Shown: positions 47,601 through 61,400 of the stretch, in pieces
Layout of the letters: every line of letters begins with the position of its first letter
Position numbering within the stretch: position 1 is the stretch's first letter
DNA from: Phalacrocorax aristotelis
Lineage: Eukaryota; Chordata; Aves; Suliformes; Phalacrocoracidae
Assembly: GCF_949628215.1 (NCBI RefSeq)
Contig: NC_134280.1
Span: 14,767,795 to 14,831,794 of the forward strand
DNA: 64,000 nt
Reading direction: 5' to 3'
Notes under the pieces: model-generated
What the model was told of the DNA's origin: nothing
Database searches by the model: none
The model's input: the letters and a program-made list of their open reading frames with translations, nothing else
Position numbers and translations under genes: made by a program

Positions 47601-50600
47601 TTAAGGCTTCTGGTAACGTCCCGTGTCTGTACCTTCAAGGCCTGAGCTATCAATGTGTTCTTGTGCTCTTGGTGGCCTGCGCTATAATCCCCTGCTTCTC
47701 TTGAGTAGCCTTCAAGGCATGGCTTCCTGATAAAATAGCTAGTGTTTTATTCGCACAATCTAGTCACGCATACATCCCTGTTCTAGGGTCACTGGCGAGA
47801 TCAAGGTACAGAAATAACGATCCGTTAGGATGTGTATAAAGATAGAGAGCGTGATATAGATACAATGCTTTCTTAACGACCTGTTATTAATATCAGTTGG
47901 TTATGGCAATATTACTGCTGTGTTATCAAAACTGCTTTACAACATATGCAAACTTTTAACCAGACGTATGGGTTGATACAGTATAGAGAGCTCTTTGAAG
48001 GCAAAGGGTAAATAATTGAACCAGCTTAACTTTAAATCCTCTCAAAAACCACACATTTTATGGTACCAAATTCCAGTTTGCTTTAGAATGATGAGGTTTT
48101 TGGATCAATGCAAAAAGCTAAATCTAAAGAAAGTGTTAGTACTGTTTCACATTCTATTTTTCTCTCTTCTCTTATATGTGCCTCATATACATCTCTGGCT
48201 CGGAGCAAGGGGTTTTTTTCAGTGCCTGTCCAGAGCTTAACAACAGGATGCCAGATTCACAGCTATTTACATTGCTTGACTCCCACTGCCTGCCTAAATG
48301 TCAATTATAATGAAACAGAAGTAGAAACGTGGTAGGGAGATCTTTTTGCAGTGAGCTTTCTAGATTATTATGGCTTGTTTTTTACAATGGTTTGTCGTCT
48401 TCATCGCAGTGTCCAGTAATCAGTCTTGTCCACCTTTGAGGAATTTCCATCGGCAATCTGTTCAGTTTCTAATCAGCTTTTAAACACTTAATTGTATCCA
48501 TTCTAAATATGTCTTTTGTGTTGAGGAGAAAAGAATATTTAGGGTGCAATTAATACATGGGTAATTCTGCAGAAGTCTACAGAATACGCCCCTAGTTCAG
48601 GCTGCTGCGGTATCCTTCCCTGCCAGTCCCAAACAGCCTCCCTGTGCCTAACATTGCCACAGCCTGATTTACAGACACACTTAATATCTGCAACTCATTA
48701 TCATAATTTAAACTTCTAGGTGGCTCAACTCCTCTGAAAAATTGGAACTAATAGCATTCTACCCAGAAAAGGATATAAGTACCTATTAACCCATAGCAAT
48801 TTACCACAGCATTTATAAAGATATGAATAATGAGCACAGTCACGCACATGTTACTAATGCAAACTGAATTATTCATTGCAAATCTGGGCAATATTTTTAT
48901 CAACTACTTTTTATGGATAAATGCTTTCCTTATTCAGTACCTCAATATATGTTTGAATAATACTCTGCAAATAATATTTCATGCAAATGTTGCACTGAAA
49001 TATTGGTATATTCCTCCGTTGAATAATTATTTCCAAATCAATTTACATAGGATAAACTATTGTTATTTATTCATTGAGCTTGGTTCTGTCTAGGCTAATA
49101 AACAGACACAGTGTTAGCCCTGAAATACTTATAATCGTAGCTTCAGACATGCAAGCTCTTGCACACAAGTGGATTTCTACACTACCACAATATTTCTGGT
49201 ATCAAAGTGGAGATAAAAGGAAACCGAAGAAGAAAAATGCGTCAAAAGTTAGAAATATGAAGTAACTGGTTATATATTGGTTGGTATGTCTTTACTCCAC
49301 TGACCTTTCTCTGCCGTCTTCTTCTTTTAATTCCTGAATGCACTCAGTCTGTTATTACTTTCTGGTCCACCTGTTTGACTAGACTGGCTAATTTATACTT
49401 GCTTCTGATTAGTCCCCAAACTCTGATCAAATGCTGTACTGGCAGGACTGAAAATGCACAAACTCTACAAATAATTCTCCAGCCATGCAAATATTCCCCA
49501 AGACACACAGATGCTGTTTTGTCTTATTCAATTTTAAAATATCAACACACAGTCACCCTGAACAAAATTCACCTTTATCACCGACGGCCAAAACAGGACC
49601 CCCCTGGCATTTTGTGCAAAACCTTATGGATAGCCTGTACTTTATAAATTTCAAGGAAAGTATTCCTTCTTCTAAATTACAGGATAGGTGTGTGTACTGT
49701 GAAATAAAGTGTAGCCGAACAGTGATTGCCAGCTCCTGGAGGCACAGGCTGGCTTGTGTCCATAATGATCGGGGCTCCCTCTCTCTTAGGCAGGTCATGC
49801 CCACGCTGTATGACGACCCTTCTTGTTGTGAGACATCATCACCATCATTACTGTTATTATTACAACAATTATGACAATGACAAGGAGGTGGCTTTTTTTC
49901 AATTCAGTGTGTGAAATAACATCAGGAAACGAGCTGCTGTGCTGTGAGACCTCTCTGCGACACATCCCAAAGCACGGGACGGTGGCGGAGTTGGGAGAGA
50001 CATTGCAAAAGCATGCTCCTGAGCCAAGCTGAAATGCTGGTGCAGATGCACCCTACGATGCTATGCACAGATATTACCCTCCTGCAGCAGATTAAGCTCC
50101 CTTCTGTTAGAATGAAATGCTATTTAAAAAAGAGCTTCTAGCTGAAAATTGGCATTACTGCTTCCTCGCAGCGATGAGGCTTTCGCAAAGCATTTACCAG
50201 CATTACAACATACCTGCCTCTACACAATTGTACTTATCTTTGCACTTGTGTTTGCTGATCACTGAAGCTGAAGCAAAAGAAAGTAAACACATCGAACACA
50301 TGCACACATTGCTTTAAAAATAACGCAGAGCATTACTCATTAGACATGTCTCCCTCGTCCTCAAAATAAAACAAAACAGAAAGCAAAGTCATAAAACACG
50401 AGCTGTGTAAACTCCACCAGCTACTTGATATCTCTCCATCTTAGCCTCTAATCAGATGCAAAGTCAGATATTTATGACTTTGTCATTTTTTCTACATAGA
50501 AAAGTCTAATTTGTAACTACTTTTGAAAGAAAATGTTGGTGCATTGAGAAGAAAAAGATAATAGCAGCATAGGTCCTAGCCCGATCTGATTCCCAGGTGA

Positions 50601-51604
50601 TGCTCTTGCAGAGACAGTAGATTGGGGTATGCTGCTGTAGCCCAGTGACAGCCAAGGTAAACGTTTGGTTAGGCAATTTTGCATTCACCTACTTCATGTC
50701 TTTTAGAATAATAACCATAGGAATTTTTTTAACATTTTTATTTACTGCCACTCTTCTGCTGTTGCCTCAGTCACGAAGGCTGCAACAGCTAGCAGGCAGT
50801 AGGACCATATGGCTTCAAGATCAGAAACAAATTTGCTAAGCTCTGGCTTTATTATTGTAATTCTTATCTTGATAACGAAGCACCAAATAAGAACAGATTT
50901 CAGCCTAAGAGGTAAGATGTCAGAATAATTTTGTATCTTGTCACTAGGTAATGATTCTAATGGTATCTCTTACTTAGCTGCCTTCGTTAATGACTTTATG
51001 GTGAGAGCATGTTTCAGCAATTGTGAACATGTAGAATATTCCATGTTCTGGGGAAAAAGATTAGCTTAATAAGGAGAAAGCCAGTTTCCTGTAGAAGTGC
51101 CTTACATAGTTTCTTCTCTTAAACGACTGTAACATGGACAATTTGTCATTACAAGGTATAAAAGCCATTTAACTTCACAGTTTGGTGCATTTACAGCACT
51201 CCTGCAGAGGGGAGAGAGAGATTAATAGATTTTTCTCACCTAGTAAAACAGGTGGAAATCTGTCCCTCCAAGTCCTTTTGCTCAGTAGAGACACGTTCAT
51301 TATCAAGAGATTGTGTTCAAGGAGCAGACTATCACTTAGCTTCTCAGGCACTTCACAAGTTTCACTAGATATTTGTTACACTCTTATGTATCTTTGAAAA
51401 CATGGCCCACAGACACCGAAACTCTGCAATATAACTTTGATAAATGTTCATATCTTTCAAATACAACATATTTTATTTTATTATGAGCAAGTATATTCAA
51501 CTCCAGTAGTCAAGAAGTAATAGCAATGACAGGATTTCAGTAAGTCGAAACTCTGGTGCCACAATCTTCAGCGGAAGCAAAGAAGCCGTAGAAAGGAACA
51601 ACTA
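44608..51604. other. AT-rich non-coding DNA
   Basis: About 7 kb without a supportable gene. Short frames around 44993-45211 and 46318-46560 have no recognisable products. The part 44690-44880 has a CACGTG E-box and AT-rich flanks. A weak trinucleotide-like stretch of CAT and TTA words lies near 49838-49870. No transposon is identified. Confidence 0.45.
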
Positions 51605-51670
51605 TGAGCATTAGGTCATCTAGTCCATCTTGCCAACAAAGGATGTTTCTCTACAGCCTTGGCAAGCAAA
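51605..51670 (-). mobile_element. Small ancient CR1-type fragment, antisense
   Basis: TTAGGTCATCTAGTCCATCT followed by TGCCAA and TTTCTCTACAGCCTTGGC matches the reversed 3' region of old amniote CR1 copies ('ggtcatctagtccatccc...tgccaa...ttccctacag'). Only about 60 bases are recognisable. Confidence 0.5.
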
Positions 51671-52207
51671 CCTGGTAATCAGGCTTGCCAAAATAAAAAC
51701 TGGCAAGAGCCTTGATACCTGATGTGTAAAGAAAAGAAATGAGCACAAACCTTGTATTTACTTTGTCGGCAGACATTTAAGCAGAGAGGCTAGAATGTCC
51801 TTGAATGTTCATCTCTGGGAAAAAGCTGCACTGTATTAGCTGTGTCTTAGCACTGGGCTGTTTATGCCATCTTGGATTTTTCCAGTAAGCTTAAGTACTG
51901 TAGTGGAAAAAATTCTGCAGGAAAGCTTTACTGGTTTTTTTTTCTGTTTACTAAATATAAGATGCACTATTTACCAGCCTACACCCACAAGTTATGACAA
52001 GCTTACCATAATATAAAAAGACTGTGTTTAGGTAGCAGAGATTTAGCACATTAAAAGATTATAGGTTTAGATATTCTCAAGCTCTCTCACTGTTCTGCAG
52101 CAAAAACCTTCTGTCACCAAGCTCTCAAGCTAACAACCCTTTTCCAATGCAGCCGTTCTACTTCTTGTTAAGGTGACTCAGAATACCTGCTGACATACAG
52201 TAGATTC

Positions 52208-52249
52208 TGTCCATCTCTGATATGTCTGATATGTCCATCTCTGATATGT
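52208..52249 (+). repeat. 24-base tandem duplication
   Basis: A 24-base unit starting TGTCCATCTCTGATATGT is followed by a perfect copy of its first 18 bases. Within it the 9-mer CTGATATGT occurs three times, so slippage on the shorter word may have produced the longer one. Confidence 0.85.
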
Positions 52250-54234
52250 TAATAGTCCGCTGTGATACGAGACAGATGAAGAAAGCTGGACAGCCATCAG
52301 AGAAGCATCCCCAAATAGAAGATATCCTCATCCTCACATAAGAATGAAGCTACACGAGATACTTTGAAATTTGCATGGTAGCAACCAGCTTGGCAATGAA
52401 TGAACTGGGCAAAATGCTTACCCTATAAAAAACATAAATGCATTTTTGTTAATGCCAGCTACCAAACAAACCAGACCACATATGATACCTTTAGGCTGAT
52501 GGTGAACAAAAGACATTACACTTTGAGGTCAGGGGAGCAGACTGGTGACTGTCACTCTCCCCGGCCCACGCCAGGCTGGCACGTACGGCACTCTGAAAAC
52601 CCAGGGAGCAGCGAAGGCCAGGATGTGGTAACTGCTCCCCTGCTATGCTGGTGTGACAACCAGTGCTCTGCTGCTTTGAAAAGAAAAAAGGACATCTACT
52701 GGAAGTCTTGTTGTATTGAATATAATCCTGCCAGTCACCCTAAGTAGTAACAGTTAGACCAAATTCAAGAAACAGGAAAAGATGTATAAAATATTCATTA
52801 TTTCTTCCTTAACAGCTAGTAGACTTTTCTGGTTAGATTAGCTTAGCTTTCAGAGCAGTCAAACCGACTACCACTGTAGTAGTGATCTATGGGATCTATT
52901 TAAAATATACTGGTCCAAAACTTCTGGTGGGATAAATTCACATAACTGCTGATTTCAGAGGAGCTGTTGTGATTTATATCAACTTTTTCTAGCCCATAAT
53001 TAAAATTCATTACTTGCTTCTAACATACACATACACACAAGTGGCAACCTTGTTGTAATTCCTGTATTTTAAGGGAAAACAAATATTACAGCTGATCTAC
53101 GTCCTAGAGACCCACAGTAAATGTGCAGAATGTAAATAAAAGGATGGATATTGCATTCTTTTCAAATAAATCATTCTTCTCATGCCTGAGTTTACATGAC
53201 TTGTGGCATCACATGCTGTGACTTCTCTTCACTCCTACCCTATCCCTTTTGCTTGGGAAATCTCAAAGTTCTCAAATACTGAATAATTAATTGGTTGTGA
53301 GAAGCTGTGAGCAGAAAATTTTATTTTCCCAATGTAAAATGCTGTTCTCAGAGCACCAATAAGAAACAGACCATGTTAAATCCATGTCCACAGAAGAGAA
53401 CTTTAGAAGAAGTACATATATCCTTTCTTAATATGACTCACCTCTTAGATAATGCCTATCCATTTATGGTCATTGCCAATAAAAACTGAGATTCTGGACA
53501 GAACTCAGCATTATTTTACCACAAATAGTGCAGTCATGCTAGTTTTCATCACCTAAACGTCTGAAAAAGACGGAACTTGTGGCTGGGGTTACACAACACG
53601 GCTTTTCAACAGCAAGTGATGTTTTTCTAGTGTTCTGTGATTCCTTGAGTAAAAAAAACAGTGATCAGAAAATTAGTATCACCACTTTAATGGAAATTTA
53701 TATTCTCCTGGCAGAAAGCTGCTTTTGAAGAGAAGTCGTCAGGGTGTACCAGTCAATAAGAAGGTGGCTCAGAGACAGGAAACAAAGAATATTTGGTCAT
53801 TTTTCTACATCACTTAAGGTTGATTGTGAAATACTCCTATGTACCATACTAAATCCAATCTGATTTGCTAAATTTATTAATGAATTGGTAATGAGAGAGT
53901 AGTGAAAGGCAGCATTTTGTAGGCAGGAAAATTCAGTAGACCAGGAGAAAACCTCAGCAGAGTTTGAGAAAACTAGAGAGTGGGTCTGCCAATGGAAATC
54001 ACCATAAAGAAGAATGTGAAAATACACTGCAGAGCTGAAAGAAGGTATTCACTCACAATATAGGTTTACAAAATTTTACAGGATTGCTTTTATATGTGAT
54101 CCAGTTTTTGTAACAAACATATTAGCAGTGTTATGTGGCAATTAGTCTTAGCCTGACATAACTGTCTTAAGTGGGATCCAACCTCAGATCCTGTGCAGCT
54201 GCCATTTGGCCACCGGTTACACCTTACCCTTAAC
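52250..54234. other. AT-rich non-coding DNA
   Basis: No gene or mobile element is recognised. The frame at 52400-52747 has no known family. Confidence 0.5.
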
Positions 54235-54385
54235 CTTTTCTTCTCCTGACTATATAAGCCCAGCTCCCTCTAGCTCTCCTCATAGGTCTTGTGCTCTGTG
54301 TCTCTGATAACCTTGGTTGCTCCTGCTGGACACTTCCAGCTTCTCATCATCCTTTCTGGACTCAGAGGTCCCACAATGGGTAATC
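54235..54385 (-). mobile_element. CR1 LINE fragment, antisense
   Basis: AAGCCCAGCTCCCTCTAGCT, then CTCTCCTCATAGG, then a CCTTGGTTGC block and GGACACTTCCAGCTTCTCAT, corresponds to the reverse complement of the CR1 ORF2 segment that in sense reads 'gag..ggctgagggagctgggctt'. It is about 150 bases long and moderately diverged, so younger than the 31.7-kb and 34.5-kb relics but decayed. Both ends are truncated. Confidence 0.75.
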
Positions 54386-55085
54386 TGTTGACGGACAACC
54401 CCCAAACTACAAGCACAGCTATCACATAACTACCCCCATCAGTATGTCTCCCTTCCCACCCCACCTCCATCCAAAAGCAGAAAGAAAATTAAATGTTACA
54501 AAACTTCAGGTCATTAAATACCAACAGAATTAAAACTTCAGTCTCTGAATTTTAGGATGGCCTAAGTGAGAAAATATCCAACAAGGCCAGTGCAGGTGGA
54601 AGCAAATTTCATTCTCAATATATTCCTGAGGGTCCTCGGGTAAAAGATCTCTAAAGATGGGGTTCAAGAGAAGTTCTGGCAAAAAAAATACAGCATCTCT
54701 TGTATAACATCAGTGAAAATTACACCTGACAAAACCAGTCAGCCTGGTCCCCTTCATTTGATAACCCCCCATTATTCTATCAGTGACAACAACAGGGATC
54801 TACACCCTATAAAGGACAGAAATTACTTTGTTATCATTAAAACACACCTATAGACACCTCTATGGCAACCGAGGCTATTCTTAATAGCCACTCCACAACA
54901 TTTGAGCCCAGGAAGACAAATAGCATCTCCAGCTGAGAATACCAGGAGACACTATGTCTATTTAGATTAAAAACAGCAGAGTCCAGAGGAGAATCACCTA
55001 AAGTGATGCTGAAAGGGCAGAGAAGCTATGAAAACCCTTGACTTCTGCAGACAATACCTTCAGCAATGACATAACAAATCTGTGT
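54386..55085. other. AT-rich non-coding DNA
   Basis: Nothing recognisable was seen. Confidence 0.5.
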
Positions 55086-55407
55086 CAATGGTGGTTCTCA
55101 AACTTTTCAGATTATGCCCTAGTTGTTTTCCCCAATGGTTTAAGCCTCTTCCTGGCACCTCTACACACGTTCAACAGGAAAAAGCTAGCCTGCAGCTCTC
55201 ACTAAACACTGAAAACTGTGAGGCATGCTGTGCCCACCAGATCCCCTGGGCTGCATCCATGGAAGCTGTAATCATGACATTTATTCTGTCCCTATACATA
55301 GAGGGTAGAACGGGAATAATTACTACTTGAGGTGAAGGAGATTCTTTAAACAGAGGGATTGAATTTTATACTGTAAAATTACTTGAGTCAGGGGTTGGAT
55401 ATCACTG
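55086..55407 (+). mobile_element. Possible hAT-like non-autonomous DNA transposon
   Basis: The left edge reads CAATGGTGGTTCTCAAACTT, close to the hAT-type terminal phrase CAGTGGTTCTCAAAC. The right edge, GGGGTTGGATATCACTG, is its diverged reverse complement. The interval of about 320 bases is a usual size for a non-autonomous element. The terminal repeats have several mismatches, and I could not define an 8-base target duplication, so this is tentative. Confidence 0.35.
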
Positions 55408-58400
55408 GTCCAGGAGTGCCATAATGTTGATGCCAGTAAACCTCAACTGGCTGTTAGAGATGCTAATTGCAAATGTGTAGTTATTCTTCTGAGCCCCACC
55501 AAAACCCCAAACCAACCCAACCCAACTGCATAACCAAGCGGCAGGGGATTCCAAGTTCAAAGTCTAGTGCTTTTAGCTGAGGCCAAAATGTCAAGATAGT
55601 CGCTTTCAGTCTCCGTTTCACACTCCCATCTTGCAGCTGCATATTCTCCTCTGGTCCTAACTTTTGTACATCTTCTGCCTCTGCCCTTCCTCAGCACAGG
55701 GATCAGAGTTTTCTGCCATCCCTCACAGAGCTCAGCCAGGCCCTGCTCTGGGGAAGCCAGCAGGCTCTGCTCTCCAGAAGCTGCAGATGCCTCCACCCAC
55801 ACTCTGGAGGAAGGTATTGGGTCAACCTAAGAATTACTATATTGGTCAAGATGTCAGGTTGCTCAAATATTCTCTCCTCTTCCTTATATCATTCTCACCA
55901 AAAACATAAACCGCTGAGACCTCCTGTGTTATACAGGTCATTCCTATGGCAAGAGGTTAAAACCATGTTTTTCCAAAATGATGCAGAGTAAGAACAAACT
56001 GGGAGCTGCCTTTAAATAATATACTCATCAAGCCTACAGTATCATCGTTTGGCCAACAGATACCACAGAGCACTGGGCTGATCATGTTCTTTTCATTATT
56101 GATCAAATAAAAATTTTAGTCTTCGTTTGAAAAACATTTTTCATCCCAGCCTACCCTTTGTACACTCCTCCTGCTATATCAGAAGCATCCCAGTGCTATT
56201 CCCCCAATGGAGTAGAGTTGTAGCTGGCTCCTTGTCCACTGGCCTCCCTTAGTTACTGGCTGGTGCTGTGCAGGAGGATGGAGCGGATGCTGTGAAGGAG
56301 CTATACTTAGCTCAAGGAGGATTCTCTAGGAATGGATGGCACTTGGCACAAATTAAGAGCACTTTTCAGGGGCTTTTACCCTCAACCAGAGACAGAACGT
56401 GGTAGAGACCCTGGATCTACAGTCAGCTGTCTGCCACTATTTCCTTAAGTGGCTAATCTGGCACAAATAAAAATTCCTCTTCTTAGCGGAGGGTGATTCA
56501 ATTCTTTCCAAGGAACGAGCATGCTGCTAAAGGGCCAAAGCTCACTGGGCAAAAGAAAATGTCTCAGTTGGTGAGGCACCTGCTGCATATGCCTTACACA
56601 AGACTTTAAGCAAAGCCAGATCTCTGATGGGAGGTTCTGGACAAAACCCATTGACTCAAATGGCATGCTGTCCATCTGTGGTAACTAAATAATTCATACT
56701 GGCTGCAGTATCGAGAATTCTGGTCTTAGTAACATATGACAGCAATCTTGGCCCAGTCTCCCTTCCCCTTGGTTAGGCTCCCATAAATCAAGCCCTCCAG
56801 CTAGTGGCCAGTTTTCCTACCAGCATGGCCTTGGCACTTACAAATCATGTATTATGAACGGTGGATGTAACGTTAGCTGAACCAAAGAATCTCAGCCTGC
56901 AACTCAGCTCAGCCTGTTCATTCCAGGAAAAGTAGTCATGTCCTCAAAGTCTACGTGCTTTGCTAAATTCCTGAAAAAAGTTCTCTTTCAGAGAGAATGT
57001 CAAGCATTATCCCCACTGGGCAGGAGTTACTCAAGCACATATGCTCACTGACTTGCTGCCAGTGCTCGTGTGAGTGACTGCCTGCCAAGAGGTACACAAA
57101 GCTCACATCTGACATGCAGCTTACCTGGGATGTTCTCTGCCTGACAGATCACTTCTCTTTGGCCAACAACATTATTTATCACCATCAGAAAAGGAGCAGG
57201 AAGAAACATCTGAATTTGTGATATTCCTTAAATTACTTACAGGGACATTGAAACAGACTATTTTTTACCCTAGGGAATCACTGGTTTATAGCTGACAGCC
57301 TGCGAACCCGTCCACCAACTGCAGGGTGGAAGAACTTTTAATAGCTGAGTTACAAAATGCTTGATGAGTTTATTCATGATGGATGCACACATTAAATGAC
57401 AGCAAATAAACCAGCTACAACATGATCTGTATTTTACGCGTTGCTTTTCAGGGAAGCTATTTTTGCAATAGGAATACTATATTGCATACTCTTTGGTATC
57501 CTGGATAGAGACTAACTTAAAGGAAGTTACAAAGTGCTAATAAATACCATTGTAAAGATGGAAAATTGTAGAAGACACATGAGGTGGTAACACTTCTGTG
57601 CTATAATCTATGGAAAGATTTTTTTTTTATCATAATGAAAACCTTTAGCAGTCTTTTTGTTCTTCTTAACCTCTTTTAGTAGCAATAAAAGTGGTGGGGA
57701 TTTTTTTCTTTTCTAGGACGCCAACATTAAAAGAAAACCAAACGCAAAATAATACTTAAGAAGTAGGCAGAGGGAACTCTGTTCCACACTGATGAAAATA
57801 ATCTGTCCAAGCAGAGCCTGATTAGTGCTTTGTGGTCAGGTCATCCACCTTGGGAGATTACTTGGTTTCAGTCTCTTGCTTCCCAAGGAGTTAAACACTT
57901 TCCACATTAGCTATAATGAGTATATGATGTAAATGTCCCTTGGATTGCACGATACAAGCAGCCCAGGCTTCCTCCTGTTTGGTAACCTACCAGAACACTC
58001 CTTTTGCATCTTCTCCTTCCAGACTCACGATTCCTGCATTTCCTCCCACACCATGACACAATTCAACAAGCGCAGGGATTCCCCCTACCCATCCTTGCCG
58101 ACAACACCCTCCTTCAAATAATCTCCAGGAGATTAAGGTTTAAACCTACAAATCATAAGCCTGAAGAGATGATTTAGCACAGGTCTACTTCAACATGCAC
58201 GCTAGCATGCTACACAACAGTGAGCACAGTGTCACCTCCTCCAGCCATGTGTTAAAAGGACTTCCCAGCTGCACTTTGTGATGGGTTTGATCCTCGCAGT
58301 GTAGCTTCAGGTGGCTCAGAGTGCACAGACAGACTGATCCCCTCCGCAGATCCAGCAGCAGCAAACGCATGGCTGAGCTGGGTTCATCACTGGTCAACAC

Positions 58401-61400
58401 TGAGCAGCGCAACTGGGTCACTTCCAGAGCCTGGGTGAATTCTGACTGCCACGTAACCAGAGGTGCTTGGGCTTGGATGATTCATGTTTTATAATTACAA
58501 ATTCGTATCACTACATCAGTTATGCCTGCTGCTGCTTTTAGGCAAGCACCTCTGTTGGATCTGGCCATCAATATTAGCTCTATTTACACCATTCAAGGCA
58601 AAACTCTGCAGAAACCCCTTAAGATAAAAACCAGAGCAATGGCATGAAACAAAAATAAAGTGCTCTAGGTCTGGGGCTTTTCCAGAGGCCTTCATACCCA
58701 GTTTCAGCTGAAGCCAACATGCATCTGATACCCACAAAATACCAGGTAAGGAATAATTCTTTCATACCAGACATCAGATTTGGAAGTCCAAGATGAAAAT
58801 GTTCAGTGAAAGGGGAAGGAATTTTGACACAGCTGATCCCATAACACGCACACACAGTATTTTGCAGGGTTCAAAGCTGCATCAAATCTGTTTCCAGTCT
58901 CATAAAAAAAGAAACTTCAGAGACAGCCATGATGTAATTTGTGAAATTCACACTTCAGGAAAGCATACCTTTGGGTTCTCCACATAACATTTCTCCAGTG
59001 AGAGCAATTTTGTATCTGGATCAAGGAAACAGTAAGCATGCGCGCCAACCAAAGTGCTTGTTCGGAACATGGCACCACATTTGGTTTGGGGTTTTTTCCC
59101 CTACTCACTGCATAAGCAGATGAAAAGACCTGGTCACTACATAACTCTAGAAGAAAGTGTACCTTTTTTGACCCATCTATTGTGAGGTTTCAGCCCAGAT
59201 TTTTTCTATAATACTCACTTAAAGAAATCCTAAATATGTAGAAAATCCCAATTACTTTGATTCTTATTCTGTTCTTAGACTGAAACTTTTGCATTTTCAT
59301 AGCTCTATATATCTAGTTCAGCTGCTGGAAAGTTAGGAGAAAGAATTTAAAGAAATGTTTTTACAGTTCAATTTGCAATTGCTAAAGCATGACTTTAATT
59401 TGCAACACAAATGATGTTCTGGCCAAGAAAGCGAGAAAAACTTTTGCCTTTTCACCTGCTTCATAGGTGTAAAGCCAACATGCATATATTGAGCTTTCAT
59501 CTAGTCACCTGCAACTATGCCATAGCCATCTTCATATACAAGTGAACGCTATTAAGATCTGTATATTGTGATTGCAAAAAACTACCTGGATTTATAACCT
59601 CCATAAAATGATGGATTCAGCATTTCCTTTCATAAGGTGCTGCCATGCTTAATGAAAACTTCATCAATAAAAAGCTTGTCTCATTCCTGATTTGACTTTT
59701 TCAGTATTCACTATTATATCTTTCGATTAAGTGAAAGAATGTGGAAGCAGAAGGGAAAGAAGTATCACAGGTTGAAGACAATTTTCCCAATTCCTTAGAA
59801 GAATATATAAAAAATAACCTTTGGGATCACTAGCTTTTATTTTCCTATGGCAACTTCTAACCACCACAAGCATATAATGAATGTCTGAACATTAAGAATT
59901 AATGTGTGTTGCCTTAGATGAGCATAATTCTCAACTATTATTAATGAGGAACTATAAAACACCCTTCAAGTTTTATGCAAAAGTTACATGAAGTTTCCAA
60001 AAACCATAAATGCATCTGTCTGTATCTACAGAGAATTATATAATGTGTTTTTATAACTCAGTCACTGAGGCAGTGGAACTCATCCTATTTGAGAAAAGAT
60101 CTTACAAGGAAAACTTCCTACAGAGTAATTCTTCCCTTGCACTGTTTTCTGAAATATTTATAGATGCCTCCTGTCTATTCAGAAAATGAAAAAAAAAAGA
60201 AGCAAAAATAAATTTTTTCAAAACTAGCATCATTATTTACAACATGGCTTGATCTTAATTTTCAACCTCCCCTGATAAACTGATCCAGTGTTTCATTTTA
60301 TAGCAATTCATTTGCGGTTTGAGAATGAATATAGCTTTACAATAGTAAAGCAGATTACAGTTTTATCTTTACTTCCACGTTCATTAAAACTCTTTATAGT
60401 TACAGTGCAGTAATTTCCTAGTTTTCACTTCTGGAAATTCCACTTTTAGTTTTCATATCACAAATTATATCTTCAGTCTCAGCCGATACATGCTGGTATT
60501 GACAGCTGTATTTGTCATAACATAACTCTGCAAAATTCTGTTTTCTCTGGCTGGAAATAAGTAGGAGCATGGGCTTTTTGGACCAGCACACCCAGTAGGG
60601 CAGCATGGTATTGAACTGTCACATATCACTTAGTGGAAGCTGGAAAGGGAATCATCACGCTGAGTTCTCAACTCCTCTGAATCAGGAGCCACTCCACTGA
60701 AATCTCTGGTGGCTGTGGAGTAACTGCCTCCAGTCTGAAGGAGCACGGAAGAGGAACTGGTGTGGATAAGGGAATGGAGGCAGAAGCTTTTGTCCGGGGT
60801 GTGTGCGTTACCTGGAGTACCTGGACTGTGGCTGCACACAAAGAACTGGGAAGTGATGGAAAAGGTGACTACTTGGGGATGTCAGGAGCAGATGGCATTT
60901 TACTGTAGTTGATGTGGCCACAAAGGTGCTACTCAGGAACAGGTAAGTATCTGTGCATACTATCAGGACCACAAAGCTTATCCCTATTAAGGGGGTAACC
61001 TAGAAATCAGATGCAATTGCTTACAAAAGTCTATTGCAAGTCTTGTGCAGTGTAGAGCTTTGTAACACACAACTTCAAGATCTAGAAAATTTAAGGAGCA
61101 TGGGATTATTTTCCTTGGTTTTCCCTAGGCTCTTCTGCATTCCAAACCCCTCATCCTTCCAATAGTCATTCAAAATACTCTTTTTGTCAAAAGTGACTAA
61201 GTGTTCTTTTTCATCAGACAAAACCCAGTAGACCCCTCTGCTTCCGCTCAGAGGCAGGTGATTAAAACACATCTATAATCTCCTCAGTGGAACTGCCAAT
61301 ATGAGCAACTTGAGAAGGCACAGCTCTCAAAGCCAGTGCGCAATATGTCTTCATGGTAGCACTCAAGCATAACACAGACGTGCCCGAGCTCGGTCAGCAT

